DNA of 64,000 bases, taken from positions 1,054,001 to 1,118,000 of the forward strand of contig OZ244718.1 of assembly GCA_965218945.1 (NCBI GenBank), read 5' to 3'. Source of the stretch: DAOUJW01 sp965218945 (GTDB lineage Bacteria > Chloroflexota > Dehalococcoidia > Lucifugimonadales > UBA2985). The position numbers and the translations under genes were made by a program. Every line of letters begins with the position of its first letter. The stretch's first letter is position 1. The notes below the pieces were generated by a model. It did not search any database and had not been told where the DNA came from. It saw only the letters and a program-made list of their open reading frames with translations. Shown here piece after piece: positions 9,301 through 17,454 of the stretch.

Positions 9301-12300
9301 GCCCACCATCAGCGGGACAGCCCAGGTGGGGGAGACGCTGACGGCGGACACCGCGACCATCGCCGACGAGGACGGGCTGACCAACGTTTCCTACAGCTAC
9401 CAGTGGATTCGGAACGACGGAACCAGTGACGCCGACATAGGAGGGCAGACGGACTCCACCTACACGCTGGTAGCCGCCGACCAGGGCAAAACCATCAAAG
9501 TGAAGGTGACATTCACCGACGACGACGACAACGCCGAGACCCTAACCAGCGTGGCGACGGAGGCAGTAGCTGCGGCGCCCAACAGCTCCGCCACGGGCTT
9601 GCCCACCATCAGCGGGACAGCCCAGGTGGGGGAGACGCTGACGGCGGACACCGCGACCATTGCCGACGAGGACGGGTTGACCAACGTTTCCTACGGCTAC
9701 CAGTGGATTCGGAACTACACTCAAGGCAGTTTGGAGATCGTTGAGATAGCAGAGGCCACGGACTCGACATACACGCTGAGGCCCGCCGACATAGGCGGCC
9801 TAGGCCCGGCTGTGGTGTCGGTTCGGGTGAGCTTTACCGACGACGCGGGCAATGACGAGTCGCTGACCAGCGAGCCCTTTGGGCCGTTCCGGCCTGCGCC
9901 GGCGGAGGAGTGCCCGGGAGCCGGCGATGGTCCGACCCCGGTGGAAGTGGCCGTGGATGCAGTTCCAATAGTGGTTGAGTCCACAGCCGAGGAATACTTC
10001 GTGCTCTATGTGCTCCTTGATCCGGCTCCTTTGCTTCCGAGCGAGGTCCTGGTCTCAGTGACTCTGGGCCAAGAGCCCAATACGATGCTGACCGATCAAC
10101 TCTCCGCTCTCCCGATAGAGCGCTACCGTGTGGAGAAGTACCTCATAACCGACCCGGCCGACGTTGACGGCGATTGCATCGACGATGTTACCGAAATTCA
10201 GGACTCGGGGATGAGCCCGGTGAACCCCGCGCCCGCTGTCTCTTTCGCTGATGGCGTGGTTGCCATTCCCGACCACGAGACATTTGAGGCGCTTTTAAAA
10301 GAGAACTCCATCAGCTTCTTGGTATTCGGCCTGTACAGCGACCACCCAGCTGTCTACTTCATTAACAACGACACACACTACGGTTTCATTAATAGCGTTA
10401 ACCTCAGGGCCAACCCTCTGTATTGGGAGGGAGCAACGCGTGGCGAGATAGAGTACCACCCCGATGTGATTGCTCCCGACGGCCATTTGGGCGTCTATCT
10501 ATACAATTTCCGCCCAAATCAATCCAACAGCTTTGCCCGCGTGGCTCTTATTCATGAGGTTCTCGCGGCCGGCATGCCAGTGGTCGACAACAATCTTGCG
10601 TACCGCCCAACGTGGCCGATAGAGCTAGAACGATATGACCTGGATCAGGCGCTCTATGATGACAGTCGCGTCAATGTGATGTTGGAAGAGGACATCCTGC
10701 GCGATGTCGATTTCATTCCCTTCAACCAAGAGGAGGGATACGGTTTCCTGCGGGTCATGTCGTTGGAAGAACGCCCCAACCCTCGCGACATCGTGATCTA
10801 TGAGGCCCTTCCCAATGAACTCTCGCGGGTTGCCGGTATCATCACCACCGTGCCCCAGACGCGGCTTTCGCATGTCAACCTGCGCGCCGTGCAGGACGGC
10901 GTCCCCAACGCATTCATCCGCGTCGCCCTCGATGACGACGACTTCGACGATCTGATCGGCAGTTTCGTCCACTACACGGTTACCGAGGACGGGTACTCCA
11001 TCAGCGCGGCCACCCGCGCCGAGGTCGATGCTCACTACTCCGATTCCCGTCCCGCTCAGACCCAGACGCCGGAACGGGATCTTACGATCACGGAGATCAC
11101 CGACTTGGACGACATCGGTTTCGACGACTGGGACGTGTTCGGAGTCAAGGCCGCGAACGTGGCCGTCCTTCGGACGCTGGGTTTCCCGGAGGGGACGGTG
11201 CCCGACGGGTTCGCGGTGCCCTTCTACTTCTACGACGAGTTCATGAAACACAACGAGTTCTATGAAGACATTGAGGAAATGCTCGCGGACCCGGACTTCC
11301 AGTCGGACTTCGACACCCAGGAGTCCGAACTCAAGAAGCTGCGCAAGAAGATCAAGAAGGGCGAGAGCCCTCAGTGGATGATCGACGCGCTCGTAGCGAT
11401 GCATGCAACGTTCCCCGAAGGGCAATCGCTGAGGTACCGGTCCAGCACCAACAACGAGGACCTGCCCGGCTTCAGCGGCGCGGGGCTCTACGACTCCAAA
11501 ACCCAAAAGCCGGACGAGACGGAGGAGGACGGGATCGACAAGTCGCTCAAGCAGGTCTTCGCCAGTATGTGGAACTTCCGCGCCTTCACCGAGCGCGAGT
11601 TCCACCGGATCGACCACCTCGCGGCTGCGATGGGAGTGCTGGTGCATCCCAACTTCTCGGACGAGCTGGCCAACGGCGTCGCCGTCACCTTTAACCCCAT
11701 CGTGGGGGGCGTCGAAGGCTACTACGTAAATACGCAGCTTGGGGAGGATCTGGTTACCAATCCGGAGGCGCTCTCGGTGCCCGAGGAAATGCTGTTACAC
11801 GAGGACGGTAGGCACGAGATCATTTCGACCTCCAACCGGGTGGAAGCGGGGGAACTCCTGATGAGTGACGCCCAGATAGATCAGCTGCGCCGTCATCTCG
11901 AGGTCATCCACGATAAATTCGAGGAGCTGTACGGCATCGAAGCCGGTGAGAAGTTCGCCATGGAGATCGAGTTCAAGATCACCAGCGAGAACGTTCTGTC
12001 GATCAAGCAGGCCCGCCCCTGGGTCTTCAGCCACGTGGAGGACAACAGCGAGGCGACTGGCAAACCCACCATCAGCGGCACCGCCCAGGTGGACGAGACG
12101 CTGACAGCGCAGACCTCGGACATCTCCGACGCCGACGGCCTGACCAACGTCGTGTTTAGCTACCAGTGGATACGGAGCGAGAGCGGCACGGACACGGACA
12201 TACAGAACGCCACGGGTTCGACCTACACCCTGGGAGTCGAAGACGAGGGCAAGACCGTCAAGGTCATGGTGAGCTTCACCGACGATGCGGGGAACGAAGA

Positions 12301-15300
12301 GACGCTAACCAGCGAGGGCACGGAGGCTGTTGTGCCCAATCCGAACAGCCCAGCCACCGGGCTGCCCACCATCAGCGGCACCGCCCAGGTGGACGAGACG
12401 CTGACAGCGCAGACCTCGGACATCTCCGACGCCGACGGCCTGACCAACGTCGTGTTTAGCTACCAGTGGATACGGAGCGAGAGCGGCACGGACACGGACA
12501 TATCGGACGAGACCGGCTCGACCTACGTCCTATCTGGGGACGATCAGGGCAAGACCGTCAAGGTCATGGTGAGCTTCACTGACGATGCGGGGAACCAGGA
12601 ATCGCTGACCAGTGCAGCGACCGATTCGGTGGGGCCATCGCCCCTAGTGTGGTCGGCGGACATGTCTGTGGTGGACCTTGGTAACGGCGCCATCGGCGCC
12701 ACCAGATCCGACCTCTTTTCAAACGAAGGGGGCAGCGCGAATCTTCAGGCAAAGTGGCTGTGGTACTACACCCCGGGACGTTATCTCCGCCTAGCCTTTA
12801 CGGAAATTGTACCCGGTGTGGAAGAGCTGACACTGCAAATCGGCGATGTCTCCCTGACGTTGCAGGCGGGAGATTCCAACTTCAGCTGGAGTGACGTCGA
12901 CGTCGATTGGGAGGACGGTCAGGTCATTCGGGCGCGCGTCGTCCTCACTTCGGCGACCGTGGAGACCCAACCCAACACTCCGGCCACGGGGTTACCCACC
13001 ATCGACGGGACTGCACAGGAGGACGAGACCCTGACGGCGGACGTTTCCAGCATCGCCGACGCCGATGGGCTGTCCAACGTGTCATACAGCTACCAGTGGA
13101 TTCGGAACGACGGGATATCCGACACGGACATCGAGGACGCGACGGACGCGTCCTACACGGTCACCGACGATGATGTTGCCAAGACCATCAAGGTTCGTGT
13201 GACCTTCACCGACGATGCCGATAACGAGGAGTCCCTGACCAGCGAGGTTACGGTGCTCGTGGCAGCAACGGTGCCCACGGCGCCTCTGAGCCTGACCGTA
13301 ACCGCGGGGAGCCAGATCCAGGAGATTGATGTGTCCTGGCAGGCCCCATCATCCGACGGGGGTTCCGCCGTCACCGGCTACAAGGTGCAGTGGAAGGAGT
13401 CCACAGACAGATGGGACACCGCGGCCGAGGTTTCAGAAGCCACGGAAACCGGGACCACGTACACCATCACGAGCCTCACGGGCGGAGTGGAGTACGCCGT
13501 GCGAGTCATCGCCACCAACGTTGCGGGTGACGGCCCCGCTTCCATCGAGGCGAGGGCTACCCCTGCCGACAGCACGGCGGCTTGGACGGCGACCCTGACC
13601 GTGGGGGTGTCGGGCAGCGGGAGCGAGGCGGTCTGGGGCTACAGCCGGTTCCGGGACGGAATGGGAACCCTCGATAAGAGAACATACAACGAGGGCGACC
13701 AGACGATTGAGGTCATGGCGATCCTGCTGTCGAACGGCTTTGTGGCGTTCAACGTCATGCCGCACCCGAGCGTCGACTTCGTGCTGACGGTGGACGGGAC
13801 CGAGTTCGCGTCGGCCGATGCGAGTGAGGTGAAGAGCCGGACGTTGATCTCATATGTCTGGGCGACCACGCTGGACTGGGCCGAGGACGACAGTGTGGCG
13901 TTGAGCCTGACCCTGAAGGATACGGACAGCGCCGAGCAGTCGGAGCCGGCAGAGAACAATCCGGCCACTGGAGCACCCACCATCGGCGGGACGCCCCAGG
14001 TAGACCAGACGCTGACGGCGGATACGGCGAACATTGCCGACGAGGACGGCCTAACCAACGTTTCCTACAGCTACCAGTGGATTGCCGGAGGGTCGGAGAT
14101 CGCGGGGGCCACCGGCTCCAGCTACACCCTGACCTCCAGCGAGGAGGGACAGACCGTCCAGGTGCGGGTGACCTTCACGGACGACGCCGATAACGAGGAG
14201 ACGCTTACCAGCGCGCCGACGGTGGAGGTGCAGCAGGGTAGCAACGCATGGTCCGCCACGATGACCGTGGAGACAAGGGATGGGTACACAGGGTATTCGT
14301 ACTGGGGCGATCCTCAACTCGGGGCCCTCTCGGAGACCGAGGTCGAATGGGACGGCAAGACCCACTACGTCAGGTTCCTCTTTCTCAAGGATGGCGAGCT
14401 CCGGCTCGGCCTGAACAAAGAGATGTTCTCCACCGGCTTCGTATTGTCGGTGGGGGATGAAGGGTTCGGCTCGGCCGACGCCATAGTGGATCATCCCGGT
14501 GCGTCCTACAGATTCCGGTGGGATGACCCGGGATTGGGCTGGTCGGTCGGGCAGGAGGTTTCGGTGAACCTCGTAGAGTCCAAGCAGAATACCCCGGCCC
14601 TGGGTCCGCCCACCATCACGGGGACACCCCAGGTGGGGGAGACACTGACTGCGGACACCTCCGGGGTTGAAGACGCCGACGGCCTAACCAACGTTTCCTA
14701 CAGCTACCAGTGGGTGGCCGACGACACGGACATCGGCGGGGCCACGGGCTCCAGCTACCTGATCACGTCCAGCGAGCAGGGACAGACCGTCCAGGTGCGG
14801 GTGACCTTCACCGACGCCGCCGATAACGACGAGTCCCTGACCAGCGCGGCGACGGATGCGGTGGTGGCGGCAGCCAACACGTCAGCCGCAGGCGCGCCCA
14901 CGATCAGCGGCACTCCACAGGTTGAGCAGACCCTCACCGCGGACACGTCCTCGATCACAGACGAGGACGGCCTAACCAACGTTTCCTACAGCTACCAGTG
15001 GATTGCCGGAGGGTCGGACATCGGCGGGGCCACGGGCTCCAGCTACCTGATCACGTCGAGCGAGCAGGGACAGACCGTCCAGGTGCGGGTGTCCTTCACC
15101 GACGACGCCGATAACGACGAGACCCTGACCAGCGCGGCGACTGTCGAAGTGGAGGAAAAGGAAGAGGCCAGAGACGACCAGCAGGTGCCCGAAAGCCCTC
15201 CGGCCAAGCCCACCGGCCTGACGGCGACGGTGAACGCGGACGGGCACATCGTGCTGAGCTGGACGGCCCCCAATGACGACTCGATCACGGGCTACCAGGT

Positions 15301-15499
15301 CCTGCGGCGTCGGCCCGGTCAAGGCGAGAGCTCCCTGCTGGTGTACGTGGCGGACACCCAGAGCACGGCGACGACCTTCACCGACACCGGTGTCACCGCG
15401 GGGGTCAAGCACGTGTACAGGGTGAAGGCCATCAACGCGGCGGGACTGAGCGGCTGGTCCAACTACGTCAACCCAACCGCCTTAGGGCCGGGGGGCTAG
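6314..15499 (+). CDS. Giant exported multidomain protein with embedded PPDK/PEP-synthase-like domains
   Basis: The ATG at 6314 follows AGGAGG and begins a signal peptide (MTSSRRIARLPLVLIALTAL, cleavage likely after VVQAQ), giving about 3061 residues. Modules in order: a WSADM module (43-150); two Ig-like repeats of the PTISGTAQVDETLTA...YSYQW type; FnIII (356-456); three calcium-type SwmB/cadherin-like domains (465-880); three Ig-like repeats; a unique region (1196-1490); a swivelling phosphohistidine-like segment (TRLSHVNLRA, about 1510); a PPDK/PEP-synthase N-terminal ATP-grasp domain (1608-1906, with RYRSSTNNEDLPGFSGAG and a C-terminal IKQARPWVF); two almost identical Ig-like repeats; then further WSA modules, Ig-like repeats and FnIII domains to the end. 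No sorting signal or anchor is seen, so it is probably secreted or surface-held. A phosphotransferase fold outside the cell is unusual. Catalytic activity is unproven. Confidence 0.85.
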   Translation: MTSSRRIARLPLVLIALTALCAALVLIPRVVQAQSQTPDQNAVVWSADMLVVEYTEDSIGAASADLFSNIGGTGDLEIRSLWTHVPNRDIRLAFQEGIPDADDLTLVVGDLTLEFPPGSSGNGSFKWTDVDVDWEDGQTISVSIVLTSALEEPEKQEEPADNTPASGAPTISGTAQVDETLTAETSSIADDDGLTNVSYSYQWVRSDDGADTDIAGETNSTYTLVFADQGKTIKVRVSFTDDADNEETLTSEATVEVAAAPNRPATGAPTISGTPQIDQTLTAGTSDIADEDGVNDVSYSYQWMADDVNIDGATGSTYVLANADAGKAISVRVSFTDDRNNAEARTSVATAAVLPTVPTQPLSLNVTPGDQIQELDASWQAPSSNGGSSITGYRVQWKRFADSWDTEADVSQATVTGTTHTIPELTGGVEYAVRVIASNTAGDGSASDEVTGTPAGGTSQQQTGDSTAPTVSSIAITSDPGSDEVYAIGDAIQITVTFSADVTVTGKPQLELDIGGNAKPAEYQSTNASSTVFNYTVAEGDSDTDGIAVAENKLTLNGGTIKDASDNAADLDHVALEARPGHKVDGVRPTISLVRMSGISSARMSGTRANVGDLVHVSVDFTEEIFLDGSPHITLDIDSAASRVASLIQIGLYCPVLEASTSDPVLAVNIPEGEEPPPGVTSYCFWSDTHGITMLFHYTVAKGDLDTDGVGIPANSLSLNGGTLRDAAGNDAVITHEAVADNPSVLIDGVPPEITSIEITSDPGEDDTYAEGDTIKFNVTFSENLEFFGFGWTRLRLDIGGKTRMAYGVKRDILDIRSDETGYIMAYAYTVADGDNDEDGISFPANALHKIRITVLGTDGNHAIFENEAIADNAEHKVATATTAEDYTDDTQKTGFLMISGTLNVGETVNADFSNVDDEDGVEYAVDTAYFDWSREGGGGGLLSRFDTRYIIAASDKGKRLRVSTSFFDDNGNEEYLTSPWTEPVAAAPNSSAMGLPTISGTAQVGETLTADTATIADEDGLTNVSYSYQWIRNDGTSDADIGGQTDSTYTLVAADQGKTIKVKVTFTDDDDNAETLTSVATEAVAAAPNSSATGLPTISGTAQVGETLTADTATIADEDGLTNVSYGYQWIRNYTQGSLEIVEIAEATDSTYTLRPADIGGLGPAVVSVRVSFTDDAGNDESLTSEPFGPFRPAPAEECPGAGDGPTPVEVAVDAVPIVVESTAEEYFVLYVLLDPAPLLPSEVLVSVTLGQEPNTMLTDQLSALPIERYRVEKYLITDPADVDGDCIDDVTEIQDSGMSPVNPAPAVSFADGVVAIPDHETFEALLKENSISFLVFGLYSDHPAVYFINNDTHYGFINSVNLRANPLYWEGATRGEIEYHPDVIAPDGHLGVYLYNFRPNQSNSFARVALIHEVLAAGMPVVDNNLAYRPTWPIELERYDLDQALYDDSRVNVMLEEDILRDVDFIPFNQEEGYGFLRVMSLEERPNPRDIVIYEALPNELSRVAGIITTVPQTRLSHVNLRAVQDGVPNAFIRVALDDDDFDDLIGSFVHYTVTEDGYSISAATRAEVDAHYSDSRPAQTQTPERDLTITEITDLDDIGFDDWDVFGVKAANVAVLRTLGFPEGTVPDGFAVPFYFYDEFMKHNEFYEDIEEMLADPDFQSDFDTQESELKKLRKKIKKGESPQWMIDALVAMHATFPEGQSLRYRSSTNNEDLPGFSGAGLYDSKTQKPDETEEDGIDKSLKQVFASMWNFRAFTEREFHRIDHLAAAMGVLVHPNFSDELANGVAVTFNPIVGGVEGYYVNTQLGEDLVTNPEALSVPEEMLLHEDGRHEIISTSNRVEAGELLMSDAQIDQLRRHLEVIHDKFEELYGIEAGEKFAMEIEFKITSENVLSIKQARPWVFSHVEDNSEATGKPTISGTAQVDETLTAQTSDISDADGLTNVVFSYQWIRSESGTDTDIQNATGSTYTLGVEDEGKTVKVMVSFTDDAGNEETLTSEGTEAVVPNPNSPATGLPTISGTAQVDETLTAQTSDISDADGLTNVVFSYQWIRSESGTDTDISDETGSTYVLSGDDQGKTVKVMVSFTDDAGNQESLTSAATDSVGPSPLVWSADMSVVDLGNGAIGATRSDLFSNEGGSANLQAKWLWYYTPGRYLRLAFTEIVPGVEELTLQIGDVSLTLQAGDSNFSWSDVDVDWEDGQVIRARVVLTSATVETQPNTPATGLPTIDGTAQEDETLTADVSSIADADGLSNVSYSYQWIRNDGISDTDIEDATDASYTVTDDDVAKTIKVRVTFTDDADNEESLTSEVTVLVAATVPTAPLSLTVTAGSQIQEIDVSWQAPSSDGGSAVTGYKVQWKESTDRWDTAAEVSEATETGTTYTITSLTGGVEYAVRVIATNVAGDGPASIEARATPADSTAAWTATLTVGVSGSGSEAVWGYSRFRDGMGTLDKRTYNEGDQTIEVMAILLSNGFVAFNVMPHPSVDFVLTVDGTEFASADASEVKSRTLISYVWATTLDWAEDDSVALSLTLKDTDSAEQSEPAENNPATGAPTIGGTPQVDQTLTADTANIADEDGLTNVSYSYQWIAGGSEIAGATGSSYTLTSSEEGQTVQVRVTFTDDADNEETLTSAPTVEVQQGSNAWSATMTVETRDGYTGYSYWGDPQLGALSETEVEWDGKTHYVRFLFLKDGELRLGLNKEMFSTGFVLSVGDEGFGSADAIVDHPGASYRFRWDDPGLGWSVGQEVSVNLVESKQNTPALGPPTITGTPQVGETLTADTSGVEDADGLTNVSYSYQWVADDTDIGGATGSSYLITSSEQGQTVQVRVTFTDAADNDESLTSAATDAVVAAANTSAAGAPTISGTPQVEQTLTADTSSITDEDGLTNVSYSYQWIAGGSDIGGATGSSYLITSSEQGQTVQVRVSFTDDADNDETLTSAATVEVEEKEEARDDQQVPESPPAKPTGLTATVNADGHIVLSWTAPNDDSITGYQVLRRRPGQGESSLLVYVADTQSTATTFTDTGVTAGVKHVYRVKAINAAGLSGWSNYVNPTALGPGG

Positions 15500-15542
15500 G
15501 AGCGGCGGGCTGCGGGCAGCATCACAGGCCGCATACATGGAT

Positions 15543-15572
15543 GTCCGGGCGGGCTCACCGCCCCGCCCGGAC
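15543..15572 (+). terminator. Probable terminator after the giant gene
   Basis: GTCCGGGCGGG and CCCGCCCGGAC form a perfect 11-bp stem around an 8-nt loop about 45 nt after the stop codon. There is no clear T-run, so termination would be weak or factor-assisted. Confidence 0.5.
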
Positions 15573-15704
15573 GGGCACTCTCCCTGCACGGGAGCGGCTG
15601 AGGCGGCGGCATCTAGCGCCTCCCGCCATCGCGTTGCGCCCTGCCGCACGTACCGGACGATCCCGTAGGTGAGGGTCCGAGAGTCCTACGGAAGGACCGG
15701 CGCT

Positions 15705-15950
15705 ATGCCTCGACAGCGCACACACCACAGCAGAAGAACCTACGTCTTCCCCGACGACTTCCCGCAGCGCCTGCTGCGGTTCAAGGAGGAGTCCGGTCTG
15801 CCGTGGGCGGAGATAAATCGCCGTCTCGGAACGGACCCACACACGATACGGCGCTGGAGGAATGAGGGGGTGCGGCCCAGCGTTCTGCACTTTGCAGCGC
15901 TTCTGAATCTGGCTAATGATCAGGGCCTCGCCCACCTGTTCACCGACTGA
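15705..15950 (+). CDS. Small HTH (XRE-like) regulator
   Basis: An 81-residue protein starting at the ATG MPRQRTHH. The core FPDDFPQRLLRFKEESGLPW, followed by NRRLGTDPHTIRRWRNEG, is a helix-turn-helix of the XRE type. It aligns well with the product of 46198-46518 near the other end of the element, which has DDFGQRLERLKEASGLSW and ALGVDPKQLRLWRKKG. It is therefore likely an element-borne transcriptional regulator and paralogue. It is the only plus-strand gene at the left end of the ICE. Confidence 0.65.
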   Translation: MPRQRTHHSRRTYVFPDDFPQRLLRFKEESGLPWAEINRRLGTDPHTIRRWRNEGVRPSVLHFAALLNLANDQGLAHLFTD

Positions 15951-15976
15951 GGCGCCGCGACCGCAGCCCCTCAAAC

Positions 15977-16000
15977 GCAAAAAAAGGCGCACATATGGGT
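15977..16000 (+). repeat. Short direct repeat flanking a small gene, left copy
   Basis: The pattern GCAAAAA, GGC, GCA, A, ATGGG recurs with small gaps at 16386-16409. The two copies bracket the gene at 16025-16372. Confidence 0.4.
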
Positions 16001-16024
16001 GCGTGGGCCGGCGTTCTAGCCCGA

Positions 16025-16372
16025 TCAAGGTCCCAGACCGGTCTCTTGCAAGAGTGTGTCGGCGAGTTGGCGATACTCCTCCGCCTCGTCAAGCGGGCCC
16101 TCGGCCTCCAGGTCCCGGATGCGGTTCACGGCGCAGGGCGCCACCTGAGCCTTGCACCTCTCGCAGACGGTACCAACCAAAGAGCCATACAGCCGGTCGT
16201 CCAGGTAGCCGTCCACGCCCCTCAACTCGTCGGCAGAGACGTCGACTCCACACAGGGCCTTCTCTTCCCCGGCATCAGTGTCAAACAGGTGCATCTCCCT
16301 CACTTCGTACCTCCTGTCAGTCCCCGACGTCGCTTTCATGGTCTCATCGTTGCTGTCATTCATCTGCTCCAC
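16025..16372 (-). CDS. Hypothetical ICE protein with CxxC motif
   Basis: 115 residues from a GTG start (MEQMNDSN), with an AGGAAAG Shine-Dalgarno sequence just upstream. An ATG three codons later is an alternative start. The middle is acidic, and the only recognisable motif is VCERCKAQVAPC with three cysteines, which may bind metal. It is the last gene of the minus-strand ICE series, separated from the PRTRC unit by a very strong hairpin and bracketed by a pair of short direct repeats. I do not recognise a family. Confidence 0.55.
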   Translation of the reverse strand: MEQMNDSNDETMKATSGTDRRYEVREMHLFDTDAGEEKALCGVDVSADELRGVDGYLDDRLYGSLVGTVCERCKAQVAPCAVNRIRDLEAEGPLDEAEEYRQLADTLLQETGLGP

Positions 16373-16385
16373 TCTTTCCTGAAAT

Positions 16386-16409
16386 GCAAAAAGGCTGCAT
16401 ACATGGGCT
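16386..16409 (+). repeat. Short direct repeat flanking a small gene, right copy
   Basis: This copy matches 15977-16000 in its A-run, GGC, GCA and ATGGG blocks. It lies just upstream of the small gene on its other side. Confidence 0.4.
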
Positions 16410-16413
16410 CTTG

Positions 16414-16452
16414 CAGAGGGAGGGACACCGAGTCACGGTGTCCCTCCCTCTG
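16414..16452 (-). terminator. Very strong intercistronic hairpin downstream of the PRTRC unit
   Basis: AGAGGGAGGGACACCG pairs perfectly with its complement at 16436-16451 across a 5-nt gap, and outer bases extend the stem to about 17 bp. It marks the 3' border of the PRTRC transcription unit. No T-run follows on the minus strand. Confidence 0.6.
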
Positions 16453-16486
16453 TGTGCTGCGGTCAGCGCACCCCGCCGACCGGCCC

Positions 16487-16984
16487 CTAGAACAGCCGCA
16501 GCGTATCGGACTGCTCCGGTTCCGTCTCCCCATCGGCCGTCTCGGCCTGCGCCGCAGCTTGCGAACGCCGGTTCTGGCGTCTGGCTGGAGGAGCGGGTCT
16601 CTCGTGGGCCGGATACCTGGGTTCGTCCTCCCACTTGGCTCTCGCCCGTTCGATCACCGCCGGGAGCTCGTGCGTCAGCCCAGACAGGTCAGCGTCATCG
16701 AAGGACTCGATGTGCGGGTCTGCCGAGGGCCGTTGCACCCCGATGGTGGCCCTGCCCCCCTTGAGGGACACGACCACCTTCAGGTCCCCGGACGAACCGG
16801 TCTCGTCCCCGTCGTGATTGGAACCCTGGCTGTCCTGTTCAGTCTGCTCCTCGGCGTCCGCATCGTCGGAGGCGTCCTCCTCGACTACCGCAGGAGCCGT
16901 GTTGTCCGGCACATCGCCGAAGAGACTCTCGTCCGCGCTCGGGGTATCCGAGTGCGTTGCTTCCATTCCAACTTCGTCAGGCAT
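16487..16984 (-). CDS. Hypothetical acidic protein at the end of the PRTRC unit
   Basis: 165 residues. The first ~70 are strongly acidic and probably disordered. A short folded-looking segment follows (DLKVVVSLKGGRATIGVQRP), then a basic, Ala/Gln/Arg-rich tail. The position 40 nt after the DUF2958 gene suggests co-transcription. PRTRC protein E also has a low-complexity tail and a short conserved core, but I cannot establish a relationship. No catalytic motif is visible. Confidence 0.55.
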   Translation of the reverse strand: MPDEVGMEATHSDTPSADESLFGDVPDNTAPAVVEEDASDDADAEEQTEQDSQGSNHDGDETGSSGDLKVVVSLKGGRATIGVQRPSADPHIESFDDADLSGLTHELPAVIERARAKWEDEPRYPAHERPAPPARRQNRRSQAAAQAETADGETEPEQSDTLRLF

Positions 16985-17024
16985 GGGTTTCTCCTCTCCC
17001 TGCTTACATTTCTAACTACGTTCA

Positions 17025-17405
17025 CTACCGCGACCGCCGCCTGATCTCGCCCAGGGTCTGCGGCTCCCAGTAGAGGTCGCGCTCCACGGCGGGGACTCCG
17101 CCGAAAACGGTGATTTCCGAGAGTTCCGTCAGGTCGAAATAGCCGAGTTCCACTTCGAACCCCTCGACGAGGCCGAAGCACAGCCCGGTCTCGGCGTCCC
17201 ACTCGGTGATGTACCAGGTCCATCCGCTATACGGGCTGAACAGCTTGGCCGGAGCGAGGACGGCGTCGTAGTCTGCGGCGTCCTCGTTGGCTCCCATCGC
17301 GGGGATCGTGTCCCCAAGCTCTCTCGTCATCAGCTTGTGCCCGCGGCGCCCGCTGTGGGCGTCCTGCCAGATCGTGGTCGTGGCCGTTCCGTTCTTGTCA
17401 GACAT
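17025..17405 (-). CDS. DUF2958 family protein
   Basis: 126 residues with the full DUF2958 pattern: KLMTRELGDTIPAMGANED, AVLAPAKLFSPYSGWTWYI, TEWDAETGLCFGLVEGFE, then LGYFDLTELSEI and VERDLYWEPQTLGEI. Members are common on plasmids and ICEs, often near antirestriction and PRTRC genes. Their function is unknown. The gene sits 49 nt downstream of the ThiF-like gene in the same unit. Confidence 0.85.
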   Translation of the reverse strand: MSDKNGTATTTIWQDAHSGRRGHKLMTRELGDTIPAMGANEDAADYDAVLAPAKLFSPYSGWTWYITEWDAETGLCFGLVEGFEVELGYFDLTELSEITVFGGVPAVERDLYWEPQTLGEIRRRSR

Positions 17406-17454
17406 AGTTTCTCCTCTCTTGTCTCTTTCCGACTGCTCTCAAGAGCCTTGATCG

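Noticed and set aside
10625..11647. 340-codon minus-strand frame inside the giant gene
   Set aside because: The plus strand in the same interval encodes recognisable PPDK-like motifs.
1..15500. Search for 23S/5S rRNA that could belong with the 16S gene
   Set aside because: No rRNA-like sequence was seen anywhere left of the ICE within this window.
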